Source: Microbacterium sp. Root553
GTDB lineage: Bacteria; Actinomycetota; Actinomycetes; Actinomycetales; Microbacteriaceae
DNA: 64,000 bases
Direction: 5' to 3'
Assembly: GCF_001426995.1 (NCBI RefSeq)
Contig: NZ_LMFY01000001.1
Coordinates: 2,909,471-2,973,470 of the forward strand
Made by a program: the position numbers and the translations under genes. Shown one piece after another: positions 41,801 to 50,721 of the stretch; the first letter of the stretch is position 1, and each line of letters begins with the position of its first letter. Below the pieces are notes generated by a model. That model did not search any database and was not told where the DNA came from. It saw only the letters and a list, made by a program, of their open reading frames with translations.

Positions 41801-42049
41801 GGGAGGTAGAGCAGGTAGGCGACGCCGAGCCACTTGATCGTTTGGAACGCGATCGCGGATCCGCTCAGGATCGCGGCGAGCCCCGTGATCGCGGCGACCA
41901 TGTGTGGGATCACGCCAAGGGTGCAGCCGAACGCGGCCACGATCCCGGCTTCGTGCCGCGGGAGAGCCCGGCGGCGATGGAGAACACGGCTCCCGTGCCG
42001 AGGATGGCGACCACCACGATGGGGTGGTCAGCAGGAATGCAACGCTCAT
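41801..42049 (-). pseudogene. Decayed LysE/RhtB-family amino acid exporter
   Basis: Three consecutive minus-strand frames read as one exporter: MSVAFLLTTP (start 42049), then VVVAILGTGAVFSIAAGLSRG, then VAAFGCTLGVIPHMVAAI and AIAFQTIKWLGVAYLLYL. Frame changes occur near 42020-42024 and 41944-41950, and homology stops at about residue 80 of some 205, so the last 60 percent is gone. It cannot make a working transporter. The remaining DNA from 41592 to 41800 and 42050 to 42174 shows no gene. Confidence 0.82.
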
Positions 42050-42174
42050 CGAAAGTCCTTCTGAGAGTCGTTGCTTCCGCACAGTACCGCGTCCAGGTGG
42101 CGCAAATGTGTCCGGTCGGACGAGCGCGCGTCGTCTGAGCTCGCACATCGAGCACCGTCCGGTTTGGGGATCGT

Positions 42175-42651
42175 TCAGCGGTTCACGCGATCCGTCGCCG
42201 TCTGAACGATCGGCAGTTTCTTCGCGCGAAGGGTGCTGGCGAGGAGCCAGCCGAGGAGGGAGGCGATGCCTGCCGTGACAGCATATTCAGTGATGAGGCC
42301 CGCGGAGGAGGGCCAGGTCGCGTTTCCCGACGCGAGTACCAGCGCGGTGGAGACGGCGGCGCCGATCACGAGCCCCAGACCCAGGAACCCGGCCGCCTGG
42401 CCGATGTGCGGGAAGCGGCGTGTCCGCCGGTCGAGCCAGAGGCTCGAGGGAAGCCACAGGAGTGCGCCCGCGACGGCGAACGCAGCTGCCGTGCCCGCGA
42501 GGACCCCTGCTGCGGCCCCGCCCGATACATCCCAGCTGCCCGCAGTTCGCAGCAGCGCGAGGACCCCGACCGCCGGCCACGCCAGAATCCCCCATGCCAG
42601 TTCTCGTGCTCCCATGAGCATCATGGTCCAGCCCGTCGGTGAACACGCCAT
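42175..42651 (-). CDS. Small four-helix membrane protein, unknown function
   Basis: 158 aa with four hydrophobic spans: AWGILAWPAVGVLALL, AAGVLAGTAAAFAVAGALLW, GFLGLGLVIGAAVSTALVLA and YAVTAGIASLLGWLLAS. A basic loop WLDRRTRRFPHIG lies after the second span. The start is uncertain: ATGs at residues 1, 10, 11 and 13 are available and none has a clear ribosome binding site. Not recognised. It lies between the LysE remnant and the tRNA gene, in the variable part of the window. Confidence 0.6.
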   Translation of the reverse strand: MACSPTGWTMMLMGARELAWGILAWPAVGVLALLRTAGSWDVSGGAAAGVLAGTAAAFAVAGALLWLPSSLWLDRRTRRFPHIGQAAGFLGLGLVIGAAVSTALVLASGNATWPSSAGLITEYAVTAGIASLLGWLLASTLRAKKLPIVQTATDRVNR

Positions 42652-42847
42652 GAATCAGAACCGTACAACACGCCACGATCATGTGTTCCATAAAAAAGGG
42701 ATCGCTCACCGGTAGACACAGAAGCAACGAACGCGGCGGTCGCTCGCCGATGGCAGTGACAGTGCCCGACGACGACGCCCGCCCCGTCCGCACCGACGTC
42801 CACGAAGCGCTCCACAGCTGGCACGCACACACCAGCGACACAAACGA

Positions 42848-42879
42848 AAGAGCCTCCCGCGTTTCCGCGGAAGGCTCTT
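42848..42879 (-). terminator. Terminator after tRNA-Pro
   Basis: AAGAGCCT (42848-42855) pairs with AGGCTCTT (42872-42879), and CCGCG/CGCGG extends the stem around a short loop. It lies 55 bases past the 3' end of the minus-strand tRNA. The remaining DNA to 42651 shows no gene. Confidence 0.7.
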
Positions 42880-42933
42880 CGTCGACCAACCCATGGGACA
42901 ACTTGTCCCATGGTTTGAGTAACAATCAATCGG

Positions 42934-43007
<74 letters not shown>

Positions 43008-43128
43008 TTGTTCTGCACTCTCGCGCAGGCAACTCCCCTATCTTAGCCCCACTCCGTCGCGCTCCGCGAACCGAGCGTGCGCTCGGGCACGTCCCCATCT
43101 CACCGGTGTGATGTTCCCGCTCGACGAC

Positions 43129-43140
43129 TAGCGTGGAGAC
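43129..43140 (+). promoter_or_regulatory. -10 element of the 151-aa gene
   Basis: TAGCGT (43129-43134), GGAGAC and the ATG at 43141. GGAG could also serve as ribosome binding site if transcription starts earlier. Confidence 0.45.
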
Positions 43141-43596
43141 ATGAGCGACGAGCATCCGACCATCGATGACGCGGAACTCGGAACGCTCACGCGAGCGACG
43201 ACCGAGCTGACCGACGGCACCGTCCTCGAACACGACTGGTATGCGGGCGGCACCGTCGTCGACGGAGCGCCCCTCGACCTCATGATCGAGGGGACGACCG
43301 TCGATGAGGCGCGCGCACTGCTCCCGCACGTGCATGAGACGATCGCCGCGCTCGGCGTGCTGCGACGGCTGGCCTCGGATGCTGTCGTCGTCGCGTTCAG
43401 CGCCGGCACACCCGAGCAGCATGAGCTCGACGATGCCGAATCCGATCTCGCTCTCGAGACGCTCGAGGCATCGGCCGACGGCACGATCGTGCTGCACCTG
43501 ATCGACACCTGCGGCGAGCACTTCCCCGAAGGGCACTGGCCCGCCGTGCATCTCGGCGACGACGGCCAGATCACGCAGGTCACGGTGGAGTCCTGA
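43141..43596 (+). CDS. Hypothetical acidic protein, 151 aa
   Basis: Soluble, strongly acidic, no signal peptide. Segments: DDAELGTLTRATTELTDGTV, HDWYAGGTVVDGAPLDLMIEG, ALLPHVHETIAALGVLRRL, and HLIDTCGEHFPEGHWPAVHL followed by TQVTVES. The DAELG/L and W..........DL pattern near the start recalls DUF2004/DUF6985-type proteins, but I would not assign it. It precedes an S4-domain gene by 64 nt on the same strand, perhaps cotranscribed. Confidence 0.68.
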   Translation: MSDEHPTIDDAELGTLTRATTELTDGTVLEHDWYAGGTVVDGAPLDLMIEGTTVDEARALLPHVHETIAALGVLRRLASDAVVVAFSAGTPEQHELDDAESDLALETLEASADGTIVLHLIDTCGEHFPEGHWPAVHLGDDGQITQVTVES

Positions 43597-43660
43597 GCGC
43601 CGCCGACCCCGTTCTCCCCCGTGCCGCCGTGGGAGTTCCGATGCGAAGGGGAGCACGCTG

Positions 43661-44047
43661 ATGGCCGACGCCGCGCGCGTGGACAGCTGGCTCTGGGCGA
43701 TCCGGGTCTACAAGACCCGCTCCGCCGCGACGACCGCATGTCGCGCGGGGCATGTACGGGTCAACGGCGAGAAGGTGAAGGCCGCGCAGCACCTGAAGAT
43801 CGGTGACGAGCTGCGGATCAGGATCGCGGGCTTCGATCGCATCCTCTTCGTGCGCCAGCTGCTCGTCAAGCGCGTCGGTGCGCCTCTTGCGGCCCTCGCG
43901 TACGACGACCGCACCCCCGAGCGGGAGCCGCAGGCCGCGCTCGGTCTACGCGACCGAGGCGCCGGGCGTCCGACGAAACGCGAGCGCCGCGACATCGACA
44001 AGCTCCGTGCTCGCGCGTCCGGCGACGACAGCTTCTTCGGCGGATAG
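43661..44047 (+). CDS. S4-domain RNA-binding protein (Hsp15/RqcP-like)
   Basis: 128 aa. The S4 domain fills the first 60 residues: RVDSWLWAIRVYKTRSAATT, ACRAGHVRVNGEKVKAAQHL and KIGDELRIRI. A basic tail follows (GRPTKRERRDIDKLRAR). Homologues bind 50S subunits carrying stalled peptidyl-tRNA and take part in ribosome rescue. GGGGAG lies seven bases before the ATG. Length and motif order match actinobacterial HslR-type proteins. Confidence 0.9.
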   Translation: MADAARVDSWLWAIRVYKTRSAATTACRAGHVRVNGEKVKAAQHLKIGDELRIRIAGFDRILFVRQLLVKRVGAPLAALAYDDRTPEREPQAALGLRDRGAGRPTKRERRDIDKLRARASGDDSFFGG

Positions 44048-44074
44048 CTCAGCCGGTACGAGCGCTCGAGTCCC

Positions 44075-45010
44075 TCAGGGCGTGCCGTCGAGAAGACGCA
44101 GCAGCCACCCCGCGGTCTGCACGCCCGCTGCGCCCGCAGCGAGCACTCGGGACTGCAGCTCACGGTCGCTGGTCACCGCGATCACGCGCTGGCCGTCACC
44201 GACACGACGGTCGACCTCCGCCACGATCGCGTCATCGCCCGCACCGGCGGCCTCGACGACGGACACGACGGCGGCAGGCAGCAGCTCCGCGGTGTCGTCG
44301 GGCGTCGGGGCCTCCGCACCCCGAGCGCGACCTTCGACGACGAGAGCGAGCTCGGGGAACCAGACGGTTCCCCCGATCCCCAGCTCTCCCGCCGGGACGG
44401 CGAGTCCGTCGAGGCGCGACGCGAGACGAGTTGTCGCCCCCGCCCGGTCCTTCCACCAGCCGTCCGGCACCGCCCCGACGACATTGGCCGCATCCACCAC
44501 CAGCGCGGGCCGCACGTCGAGAAGAGTCCGCAGAGTCGGCCACGCTCCCGCGAACCCGGGATGCAGCGGAAGCGAATCGACGTCGCTCACGGGCACCCAT
44601 TCGAGCGCCACGCTCTCGGGGTCGCTGATCACCGGGTCGAACGGCCGCACGACGTCGGCGATCACCGTCGTGTACGACCACACGTCGAGGTCGAGAACGC
44701 TGGTGAAGCGAGGACGCACGGCACCGTCAGGCACTCCCGCCTCCTCCTGCGCCTCTCGCACGGCGCCCACGATCGCGCTCTCGCCCTCGTGCATGGCTCC
44801 CCCGGGGAGACCCCACGTCCCGCCGAAGTGGCTCCATGCGACACGGTGCTGGAGCAGGATGCCTCGGGCGGGATCGTAGGCGAGCAATCCTGCGGCCCCG
44901 AACCGCCCCCAGTACCTCTCCCCCGATGGCGCGACCACCCAGGCATCGCCGGGGTCACGGGGCCCTCCAGGACGACGAGGCTCACCGGCCTCCGGGGGTA
45001 CGACAGTCAT
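44075..45010 (-). CDS. Nudix hydrolase fused to a NYN/PIN-like domain
   Basis: 311 aa in two parts. Residues 35-165 are a Nudix hydrolase: GTWGLPGGAMHEGESA and VREAQEEAGV form the complete Nudix box. Residues 168-311 begin ALVVDAANVVGAVPDGWW and later read GDDAIVAEVDRRV and IAVTSDRELQSRV, the pattern of YacP-like NYN/PIN nucleases (Asp-x-x-Asn at strand 1, TSDxEL near the C-terminus). The Nudix half may clean up nucleotides; the other half may act on RNA. The substrate of neither is known. CAGGCT six bases before the ATG resembles a -10 element. Confidence 0.87.
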   Translation of the reverse strand: MTVVPPEAGEPRRPGGPRDPGDAWVVAPSGERYWGRFGAAGLLAYDPARGILLQHRVAWSHFGGTWGLPGGAMHEGESAIVGAVREAQEEAGVPDGAVRPRFTSVLDLDVWSYTTVIADVVRPFDPVISDPESVALEWVPVSDVDSLPLHPGFAGAWPTLRTLLDVRPALVVDAANVVGAVPDGWWKDRAGATTRLASRLDGLAVPAGELGIGGTVWFPELALVVEGRARGAEAPTPDDTAELLPAAVVSVVEAAGAGDDAIVAEVDRRVGDGQRVIAVTSDRELQSRVLAAGAAGVQTAGWLLRLLDGTP

Positions 45011-45116
45011 CCCTTCAGCCTGTCACAGCATCCGGGCATCGGCACGTACGCAGGACACACACCGGAACACCGCACGACGCGCCACCGCGGACGCCGGGGT
45101 GGCCGCACGCATACGG

Positions 45117-45146
45117 CTGTGCCCGCGCGGATCCGCGCGGGCACAG
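45117..45146. terminator. Terminator between der and the Nudix-NYN gene region
   Basis: Perfect 30-base palindrome (CTGTGCCCGCGCGGA and its complement), 37 bases past the stop of minus-strand der. Confidence 0.8.
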
Positions 45147-45182
45147 TGTCGCATCGAGGCGATCGGTCGAGTCCGGACCGAC

Positions 45183-46721
45183 TCAGCGCTGGCGCTTCTC
45201 GCGGACGCGCATGTTGATGACGATCGGCGTGCCGTCGAATTCGTACAGCTCGCGCAGGCGGCGCTGGATGAATCGGCGGTATCCCGGGTCGAGGAAGCCG
45301 GTGGTGAACAGCACGAACGTCGGCGGGCGCGTCGACGCCTGGGTGCCGAACAGGATGCGCGGCTGCTTGCCGCCACGCAGCGGATGCGGGTGCTCGGCGA
45401 CGAGCTCGGCGAGGAAGGCGTTGAACTTGCCGGTCGGGATGCGTCGATCCCAGTTCTCGAGGGCGGTCTCGAGCGCAGGCACGAGCTTGTCGAGGTGACG
45501 ACCCGTCTTCGCGGAGATGTTGACGCGCGGGGCCCATGCCACGTGGGCGAGGTCCTGCTCGATCTCACGCTCGAGGTACCGACGACGGTCGGCGTTCTCG
45601 AGGTCGTCGTCGTTCAGACGATCCCACTTGTTGAACGCGAGAACGAGCGAGCGACCGGACTCGAGCACGAGGTCGATGATCCGCACGTCCTGCTCGCTGA
45701 TGGTCTCCGACACGTCGAGCACCACGACGGCGACTTCCGCCTTCTCGAGCGCCGCCGAGGTACGCAGCGACGCGTAGAAGTCGGCGCCCTGCGCCATGTG
45801 CACGCGACGACGGATGCCGGCGGTGTCGACCAGGCGCCACAGCTTGCCACCGAGCTCCACGACCTCGTCGACCGGGTCGCGGGTCGTGCCGGCGAGGTCG
45901 TTGACGACCACGCGCTCTTCGCCCGCCGCCTTGTTCAGGAGCGACGACTTGCCGACGTTCGGTCGACCGAGGATCGCGACACGACGCGGTCCGCCGATCT
46001 CCGCCTTCGCGACGGCCGAGACGTCGGGCAGGGTCTTCAGCAGCTGATCGAGCAGGTCTGCCACGCCACGGCCGTGGATGGCCGAGACCGGATGCGGCTC
46101 ACCGAGTCCGAGGTTCCAGAGAGCTGCGGCCTCGGGCTCCTGGCGGGCGTCGTCGATCTTGTTCGCGACGAGGAACACCGGCTTGCCGCTCTTGCGCAGC
46201 AGCTTGACGACATGCTCATCGGTCGACGTGGCGCCGACCATCGCGTCGACGACGAAGAGCACCACGTCGGCGAGGTCGATCGCGACCTCCGCCTGCGCGG
46301 CGACCGAGCGGTCGATGCCACGAGCGTCGGGCTCCCATCCGCCGGTGTCGACAAGCGAGAACCGGCGGTCCGCCCACTCCGCCTTGTACGTGACACGGTC
46401 GCGCGTCACGCCGGGGGTGTCCTCGACGACGGCCTCACGGCGTCCGAGGATGCGGTTCACCAGCGCGGACTTGCCGACGTTCGGTCGACCGACGATCGCG
46501 ACGACGGGCAGGGCGGGGAAGAACTGGATGCCGTCCTCGCCCATCGTGATGCCGGCGAGGAGCGCGGCATCCTCATCGTCCAGGTCGTAGTCGGCGAGGC
46601 CGGCGCGCAGCGTCTCGGCGCGCGCCTCGGCGAGCTGCTCGTCGAGCGACTCCATCTTCTCGGCGAGCCGATCGACACCGGTCCCTGAGCCTGTCGAAGG
46701 GTCGTATTCGTCGTCAGCCAT
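45183..46721 (-). CDS. der: Ribosome assembly GTPase Der (EngA)
   Basis: Essential GTPase for 50S assembly, 512 aa. Two GTPase domains: first [18 protein letters not shown] with DTGGW and ANKID; second [18 protein letters not shown] with DTAGI and FNKWD. A KH-like C-terminal domain ends the protein. An N-terminal extension of some 70 residues is usual in actinobacteria. Residues 7-15 (DPSTGSGTG) are encoded by a dispersed repeat (46681-46701). The ATG at 46721 lies eight bases inside the end of cmk and follows GAGGAG, so cmk and der are cotranslated, the classic arrangement. Confidence 0.97.
   Translation of the reverse strand: MADDEYDPSTGSGTGVDRLAEKMESLDEQLAEARAETLRAGLADYDLDDEDAALLAGITMGEDGIQFFPALPVVAIVGRPNVGKSALVNRILGRREAVVEDTPGVTRDRVTYKAEWADRRFSLVDTGGWEPDARGIDRSVAAQAEVAIDLADVVLFVVDAMVGATSTDEHVVKLLRKSGKPVFLVANKIDDARQEPEAAALWNLGLGEPHPVSAIHGRGVADLLDQLLKTLPDVSAVAKAEIGGPRRVAILGRPNVGKSSLLNKAAGEERVVVNDLAGTTRDPVDEVVELGGKLWRLVDTAGIRRRVHMAQGADFYASLRTSAALEKAEVAVVVLDVSETISEQDVRIIDLVLESGRSLVLAFNKWDRLNDDDLENADRRRYLEREIEQDLAHVAWAPRVNISAKTGRHLDKLVPALETALENWDRRIPTGKFNAFLAELVAEHPHPLRGGKQPRILFGTQASTRPPTFVLFTTGFLDPGYRRFIQRRLRELYEFDGTPIVINMRVREKRQR
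46681..46701. repeat. Dispersed 21-bp repeat inside the der coding sequence
   Basis: GTCCCTGAGCCTGTCGAAGG and one further G. I recall this word, or its complement, as a frequent dispersed repeat in many GC-rich bacterial genomes; its translation in one frame is DPSTGSGT. Here it sits in frame in the variable extension of Der. Only one copy is present in this window. Confidence 0.65.
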
Positions 46722-47388
46722 GGTGTACTCCTCGGATTCGTTCGATCACCGAGAGAACGGCGTCGATGGTCTGTGGGAAATCGAGCTCCGTCGAGTCGAC
46801 GACCTCCACGCCCTCTGCGGCGTTGAGGAAATCGACGACGGCGCTGTCTGATGCGTCTCGCTTGTGCAGTGCGGCGGCCACGGCCTCGGCGTTCTCCCCT
46901 GCGAGCTCGCCCGCACGGCGCGCGGCGCGCACCTCGGGGGCTGCCGTCAGGAGGATGCGCACGGGCGCGTCCGGAGCGACCACCGTGGTGATGTCACGGC
47001 CCTCGACGACGACCGCAGGATACGGCGCCTCGGCGACGAGGGAACGGAACAGGCGGTTGACCTGCTCTCGCACCTCGGGCACCCGCGCGACACCGCTCAC
47101 CGCGCCCGAGACCGCCGGCTCGCGGATGGCGTCGGTGACGTCGACGTCACCGACATGCACGGCACGGTCATCGGGATCGAGTCCGAGACGCACCGGGAAT
47201 TCGGCGACCGCGGCGAGGACGGCTCCGGCATCCGCCGTGTCCGCACCCCGATCGAGGACGTGCCAGGCGAGTGCGCGGTAGGCGGATCCGGTGTCGAGGT
47301 AGCCGAATCCGAGCGTGCGGGCCACGGCCTTGGACACGCTGGACTTGCCGGAACCTGCGGGTCCGTCGATCGCGATGAAGTCAGTCAT
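46714..47388 (-). CDS. cmk: Cytidylate kinase
   Basis: Phosphorylates CMP and dCMP with ATP. 224 aa from the ATG at 47388. P-loop [20 protein letters not shown] at residues 4-23, [36 protein letters not shown] (VVxGRDxxT block) and ARRAGELAG. All substrate-binding residues are present. It overlaps tyrA upstream by eight bases and der downstream by eight, inside a chain of overlapping genes from scpA to der. Confidence 0.96.
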   Translation of the reverse strand: MTDFIAIDGPAGSGKSSVSKAVARTLGFGYLDTGSAYRALAWHVLDRGADTADAGAVLAAVAEFPVRLGLDPDDRAVHVGDVDVTDAIREPAVSGAVSGVARVPEVREQVNRLFRSLVAEAPYPAVVVEGRDITTVVAPDAPVRILLTAAPEVRAARRAGELAGENAEAVAAALHKRDASDSAVVDFLNAAEGVEVVDSTELDFPQTIDAVLSVIERIRGVHHG

Positions 47389-48526
47389 TGGTCGTACCTG
47401 CAATCCGCCAGCCGCGTTCCTGGAGTCCGGTGATCGCCCCGTGCAGCGCAGCGGGGTCGACGCTGATCTCGGCGAGACCGAACTGCGCACCGGGCGAGTG
47501 CTCGAGGCGGAGGTCCTCGACGTTCACGCCGAGCTCGCCGAGCTCCCCGAACAGCCGGCCGAGCTGCCCCGCGGTGTCGTCGATCATGACGACCAGGGAC
47601 TCGAACCTCTGGTTCTGGCCGTGCTTGCCCGGCAGCCGTTCGACGCCGTCGTTGCCCTGCCGGATGGTCTCGGCCACCACGCGCCGGGCGCCCGGCGCCT
47701 CGGGGGCACGCAATGCCTCCGACACCTCTCGGAGGTCGGCTGCCAGCGCGTCGAGGATCTCGACGACGGGCGCGGCGTTCGCGCCGAGGATCTGCACCCA
47801 CAGCTCGGGCGCGGATGCCGCGATGCGCGTGGTGTCTCGCACACCCTGACCGGAGAGCCGCAGAGCGCCCTCGTCGGCCACGGCGAGTCGCCCGGCGAGC
47901 AGACTCGCGACCACCTGCGGCACGTGCGAGGTCAGCGCGACGGAACGGTCGTGCTCCTCGGGAGTCATCTCGAGAGGCATGGCGCCGACGTCCAGCGCGA
48001 GCCCCTCGACGAGCGCGAGGTCCGTCGCCCGGGTGTCCGCGTCGCGGCAGACGACCCAGGGACGACCGATGAACAGGTCGGCGCGTGCCGAGATCGCGCC
48101 GCCGCGCTCTCGGCCGGCGAGAGGGTGCGAGCCGATGTACCGGGTGAGGTCGACGCCTCGGTCCCGCAGACTGCGGAACGGCTCCAGCTTGACGCTCGCC
48201 ACATCGGTGACCACCGCGTCCGGGAAGCGGGTCAGCTCCGCTTCGATCACGTCGGCGGTGACATCCGGGGGGACGGCGACGACGACGAGCACGGGAGCGT
48301 CATCGTCGGCGGCGGCACGGCCCGCACCGTAGTCGACGGCGAGGCGGAGCTGGGCGGGCGATGTGTCGGCGAGGACGACATCGATGCCCTTCCCGCGGAG
48401 CGCATGGCCGATGCTCGAGCCGAGCAGGCCGGCGCCGACGACGCGCACGGTGCCGGAGAGCCTCGCCGCAGTTCGCGGCGCGACGGAACTCCGAGCCCCC
48501 GTGGGCACACTCGTCGTATCGGTCAC
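47381..48526 (-). CDS. tyrA: Prephenate dehydrogenase with C-terminal ACT domain
   Basis: Oxidative decarboxylation of prephenate with NAD(P) for tyrosine synthesis. 381 aa. Nucleotide site [19 protein letters not shown] (residues 27-45), catalytic region [14 protein letters not shown] with the active-site His, and [13 protein letters not shown]. The last 80 residues ([33 protein letters not shown]) are an ACT domain, the likely tyrosine feedback site. GTG start overlaps rluB by four bases (GTGA). Confidence 0.95.
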   Translation of the reverse strand: MTDTTSVPTGARSSVAPRTAARLSGTVRVVGAGLLGSSIGHALRGKGIDVVLADTSPAQLRLAVDYGAGRAAADDDAPVLVVVAVPPDVTADVIEAELTRFPDAVVTDVASVKLEPFRSLRDRGVDLTRYIGSHPLAGRERGGAISARADLFIGRPWVVCRDADTRATDLALVEGLALDVGAMPLEMTPEEHDRSVALTSHVPQVVASLLAGRLAVADEGALRLSGQGVRDTTRIAASAPELWVQILGANAAPVVEILDALAADLREVSEALRAPEAPGARRVVAETIRQGNDGVERLPGKHGQNQRFESLVVMIDDTAGQLGRLFGELGELGVNVEDLRLEHSPGAQFGLAEISVDPAALHGAITGLQERGWRIAGTTND

Positions 48527-49311
48527 TCGTTCTCCTGCTGCTCGCCTGGCGCCGCGGCGACACCGGAATCACGGCGCGACAGAGTCAAGAGCGCGCCCAG
48601 TTCGATTTTAGTCAGTTCGCGGCTCTTCCCGACCGGGAGCGTTCCCAGGTGCAGCGGACCGAACTGCCGACGCACGAGTTCGGTGACCGGATGGCCGACG
48701 GCGGCCAGCATGCGCCGCACGATGCGATTGCGCCCGGAGTGCAGCGTCAGTTCTACGAGGCTCGACCCGCGCGAGGTGTCGAGCAGGCGCGCCTTGTCGG
48801 CCGCGATGAACCCGTCGTCGAGGTCGATGCCCTTGGTGAGCCGCGAGATCGTCTGAGCCGTGACCGCGCCGTCGACCTTCGCGATGTAGACCTTGGTGAC
48901 CCCGAACGAGGGGTGCGCGAGAACGTGCGCGAGCTCCCCGTCGTTGGTCAGCACGAGCAGGCCGCTGGTCTCGGCATCCAGTCGCCCGACGTTGTAGAGC
49001 CGCTCTTCGTAGTCGTCGGTGAATCGGCGCAGGTCGGGGCGGCCGCTCTCATCGCGCATGCTGCTGACCACTCCCGTGGGCTTGTTGAGGATCACGTAGC
49101 GCTTCGACACGTCGAGCTGCACGGCGGTGCCGTCGACGTCGACGAGATCGGTCTCGGGGTCGATCCGACGTCCGAGCTCGGTCACGGTCTCGCCGTTGAC
49201 CTTGATCCGGCCCTCGACGATGTACTGCTCCACGACCCGTCGCGAGGCGACCCCGGCGGCAGCCAGGACCTTCTGCAGGCGGACGCCCTCGGGTGTCTCG
49301 AAGCCGCTCAT
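48523..49311 (-). CDS. rluB: Pseudouridine synthase, RsuA/RluB family
   Basis: Isomerises uridine to pseudouridine in rRNA, probably 23S (RluB-like). 262 aa. N-terminal S4 domain VRLQKVLAAAGVASRRVVEQ with EGRIKVNGETV, then the catalytic GRLDAETSGLLVLTNDGEL with its Asp, and the C-terminal LHSGRNRIVRRMLAAVGHPV. Follows scpB with a four-base overlap (ATGA), an order conserved in many Gram-positive bacteria. Confidence 0.95.
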   Translation of the reverse strand: MSGFETPEGVRLQKVLAAAGVASRRVVEQYIVEGRIKVNGETVTELGRRIDPETDLVDVDGTAVQLDVSKRYVILNKPTGVVSSMRDESGRPDLRRFTDDYEERLYNVGRLDAETSGLLVLTNDGELAHVLAHPSFGVTKVYIAKVDGAVTAQTISRLTKGIDLDDGFIAADKARLLDTSRGSSLVELTLHSGRNRIVRRMLAAVGHPVTELVRRQFGPLHLGTLPVGKSRELTKIELGALLTLSRRDSGVAAAPGEQQENE

Positions 49312-49910
49312 CGGATGGTCCCTTCGTCGAAGCCGTCTGCACCGTCGTCGAGCAGAGGAGAAATGGGGGGCAGCTCGTCGAGCGAGTTGATGCCCAGATG
49401 CTGCAGGAGCGCATCCGTAGTGCCGTAGTTGATGGCGCCGGTCTCGGAGTCCGCGAACATCTCGGTGATGAGGCCGCGGGCGAGCAGCGTGCGCACCACG
49501 GAGTCCACGTTCACCGCGCGGATGGAGGCGACCTGGCTGCGCGTCACGGGCTGCTTGTAGGCGATCACCGCGAGCGTCTCGAGTGCCGCCTGTGAGAGGC
49601 GTGCGGGCGCCTGGCCGCCGATGAACTCGGCCACGAGGTCGTCGTGGTCGTCGCGCACGTAGAGACGCCAGCCGCCCCCGACCTCACGCAGCTCGAACCC
49701 GCGGCGCGGGCCTGCGCCTCTGCCGTCGTAGTCGTCGACGAGCGTCTCGATCGTCTGACGCACCGCCGCCACCGGCGAGCCCACGGCCGCCGCCAGCGCG
49801 ATCAGCCCGATCGGCTCGTCGATGATGAGCAGGATCGCCTCGATCCGCTCCGCCAGCGGAGACTCGGTCGCGGGGGGATCCGTCACGGATCCGGTCACAT
49901 CATCGGTCAT
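49308..49910 (-). CDS. scpB: Condensin subunit ScpB
   Basis: Winged-helix kleisin-associated protein that joins ScpA and SMC to condense and segregate the chromosome. 200 aa. Family segments: LAERIEAILLIIDEPIGLIALAAAVG-like start (cut here), LSQAALETLAVIAYKQPVTRSQVASIRAVNVD, and VVRTLLARGLI with a regular YGTTDALLQHLGI ending. Overlaps scpA by 11 bases and rluB by four. Confidence 0.95.
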   Translation of the reverse strand: MTDDVTGSVTDPPATESPLAERIEAILLIIDEPIGLIALAAAVGSPVAAVRQTIETLVDDYDGRGAGPRRGFELREVGGGWRLYVRDDHDDLVAEFIGGQAPARLSQAALETLAVIAYKQPVTRSQVASIRAVNVDSVVRTLLARGLITEMFADSETGAINYGTTDALLQHLGINSLDELPPISPLLDDGADGFDEGTIR

Positions 49911-50721
49911 AATCGGCTCCCAGGGTCGCGAGTGTCTCGTCCGACCACGAATCGGCCGCCCAGCGCAGTGTCAGTTCGCCGAGCGGCTCCAGCTGCTCGA
50001 ACGAGAGCGCCGCGTGGCGGTACAGCTCCAGCACGGAGATGAAGCGAGCGACGACGATTCCCGGCTCGCTCACTCCGGCGACCAGCTCGCGGAAGCTCAC
50101 CGCCTCTGCGGCGCGCAACAGGGTCACCACGATCGCCGCCTGCTCGCGGATGCTGACGAGCGGGGCGTGCAGGTGGTCGAGCCCGACATGCGGGATCTCC
50201 TTGGGCGCGAACGCCAGCAGGGCCAGCGCGGCGAAGTCGTCGACGCTCAGCGACCAGACCAGCTCCGGGGTCTTCCGACGGTGCTTCTCGTCGAGGCGCA
50301 CCGCCCGCACATGCCGCCGGTCCTCGCGCTGGAGGCAGCGGGCGAACCACGCCGAGATCTCCTTGAACGCCCGGTACTGCAGCAGCCGTGCGAAGAGCAG
50401 GTCACGGGCTTCGAGCAGGGCCACCGCCTCGGCATCCACCAGCTCGCCCTGCGGGAGGAGGCCGGCGACCTTCATGTCGAGCAGCGTGGCCGCGACGACC
50501 AGGAACTCCGACGCCTGGTCGAGCTCCTCGTCGTCGTCGAGCTCGCGGAGGTAGGCGATGAACTCGTTGGTGACCGCGCTCAGCGACACCTCCGTGATGT
50601 CCATCTCATGCTTCGAGATGAGATTCAGCAGAAGATCGAACGGTCCGTCGAAGTTCGACAGCGAGACCCGGAATCCCGTCGTGTCGTCAGGTGCGAGGCT
50701 CTCGTCAGGCGACAGCGCCAC
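49900..50721 (-). CDS. scpA: Condensin kleisin subunit ScpA
   Basis: Kleisin bridging SMC heads. 273 aa from the GTG at 50721, which lies 17 bases inside the end of parA. N-terminal SMC-neck-binding helix region FRVSLSNFDGPFDLLLNLI and ISKHEMDITEVSLSAVT, then DQASEFLVVAATLLDMKVAG, all diagnostic. The C-terminal winged helix contains VVARFISVLELYRHAALSFEQ. Forms with scpB and parA a chromosome segregation unit. Confidence 0.95.
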   Translation of the reverse strand: MALSPDESLAPDDTTGFRVSLSNFDGPFDLLLNLISKHEMDITEVSLSAVTNEFIAYLRELDDDEELDQASEFLVVAATLLDMKVAGLLPQGELVDAEAVALLEARDLLFARLLQYRAFKEISAWFARCLQREDRRHVRAVRLDEKHRRKTPELVWSLSVDDFAALALLAFAPKEIPHVGLDHLHAPLVSIREQAAIVVTLLRAAEAVSFRELVAGVSEPGIVVARFISVLELYRHAALSFEQLEPLGELTLRWAADSWSDETLATLGADYDR

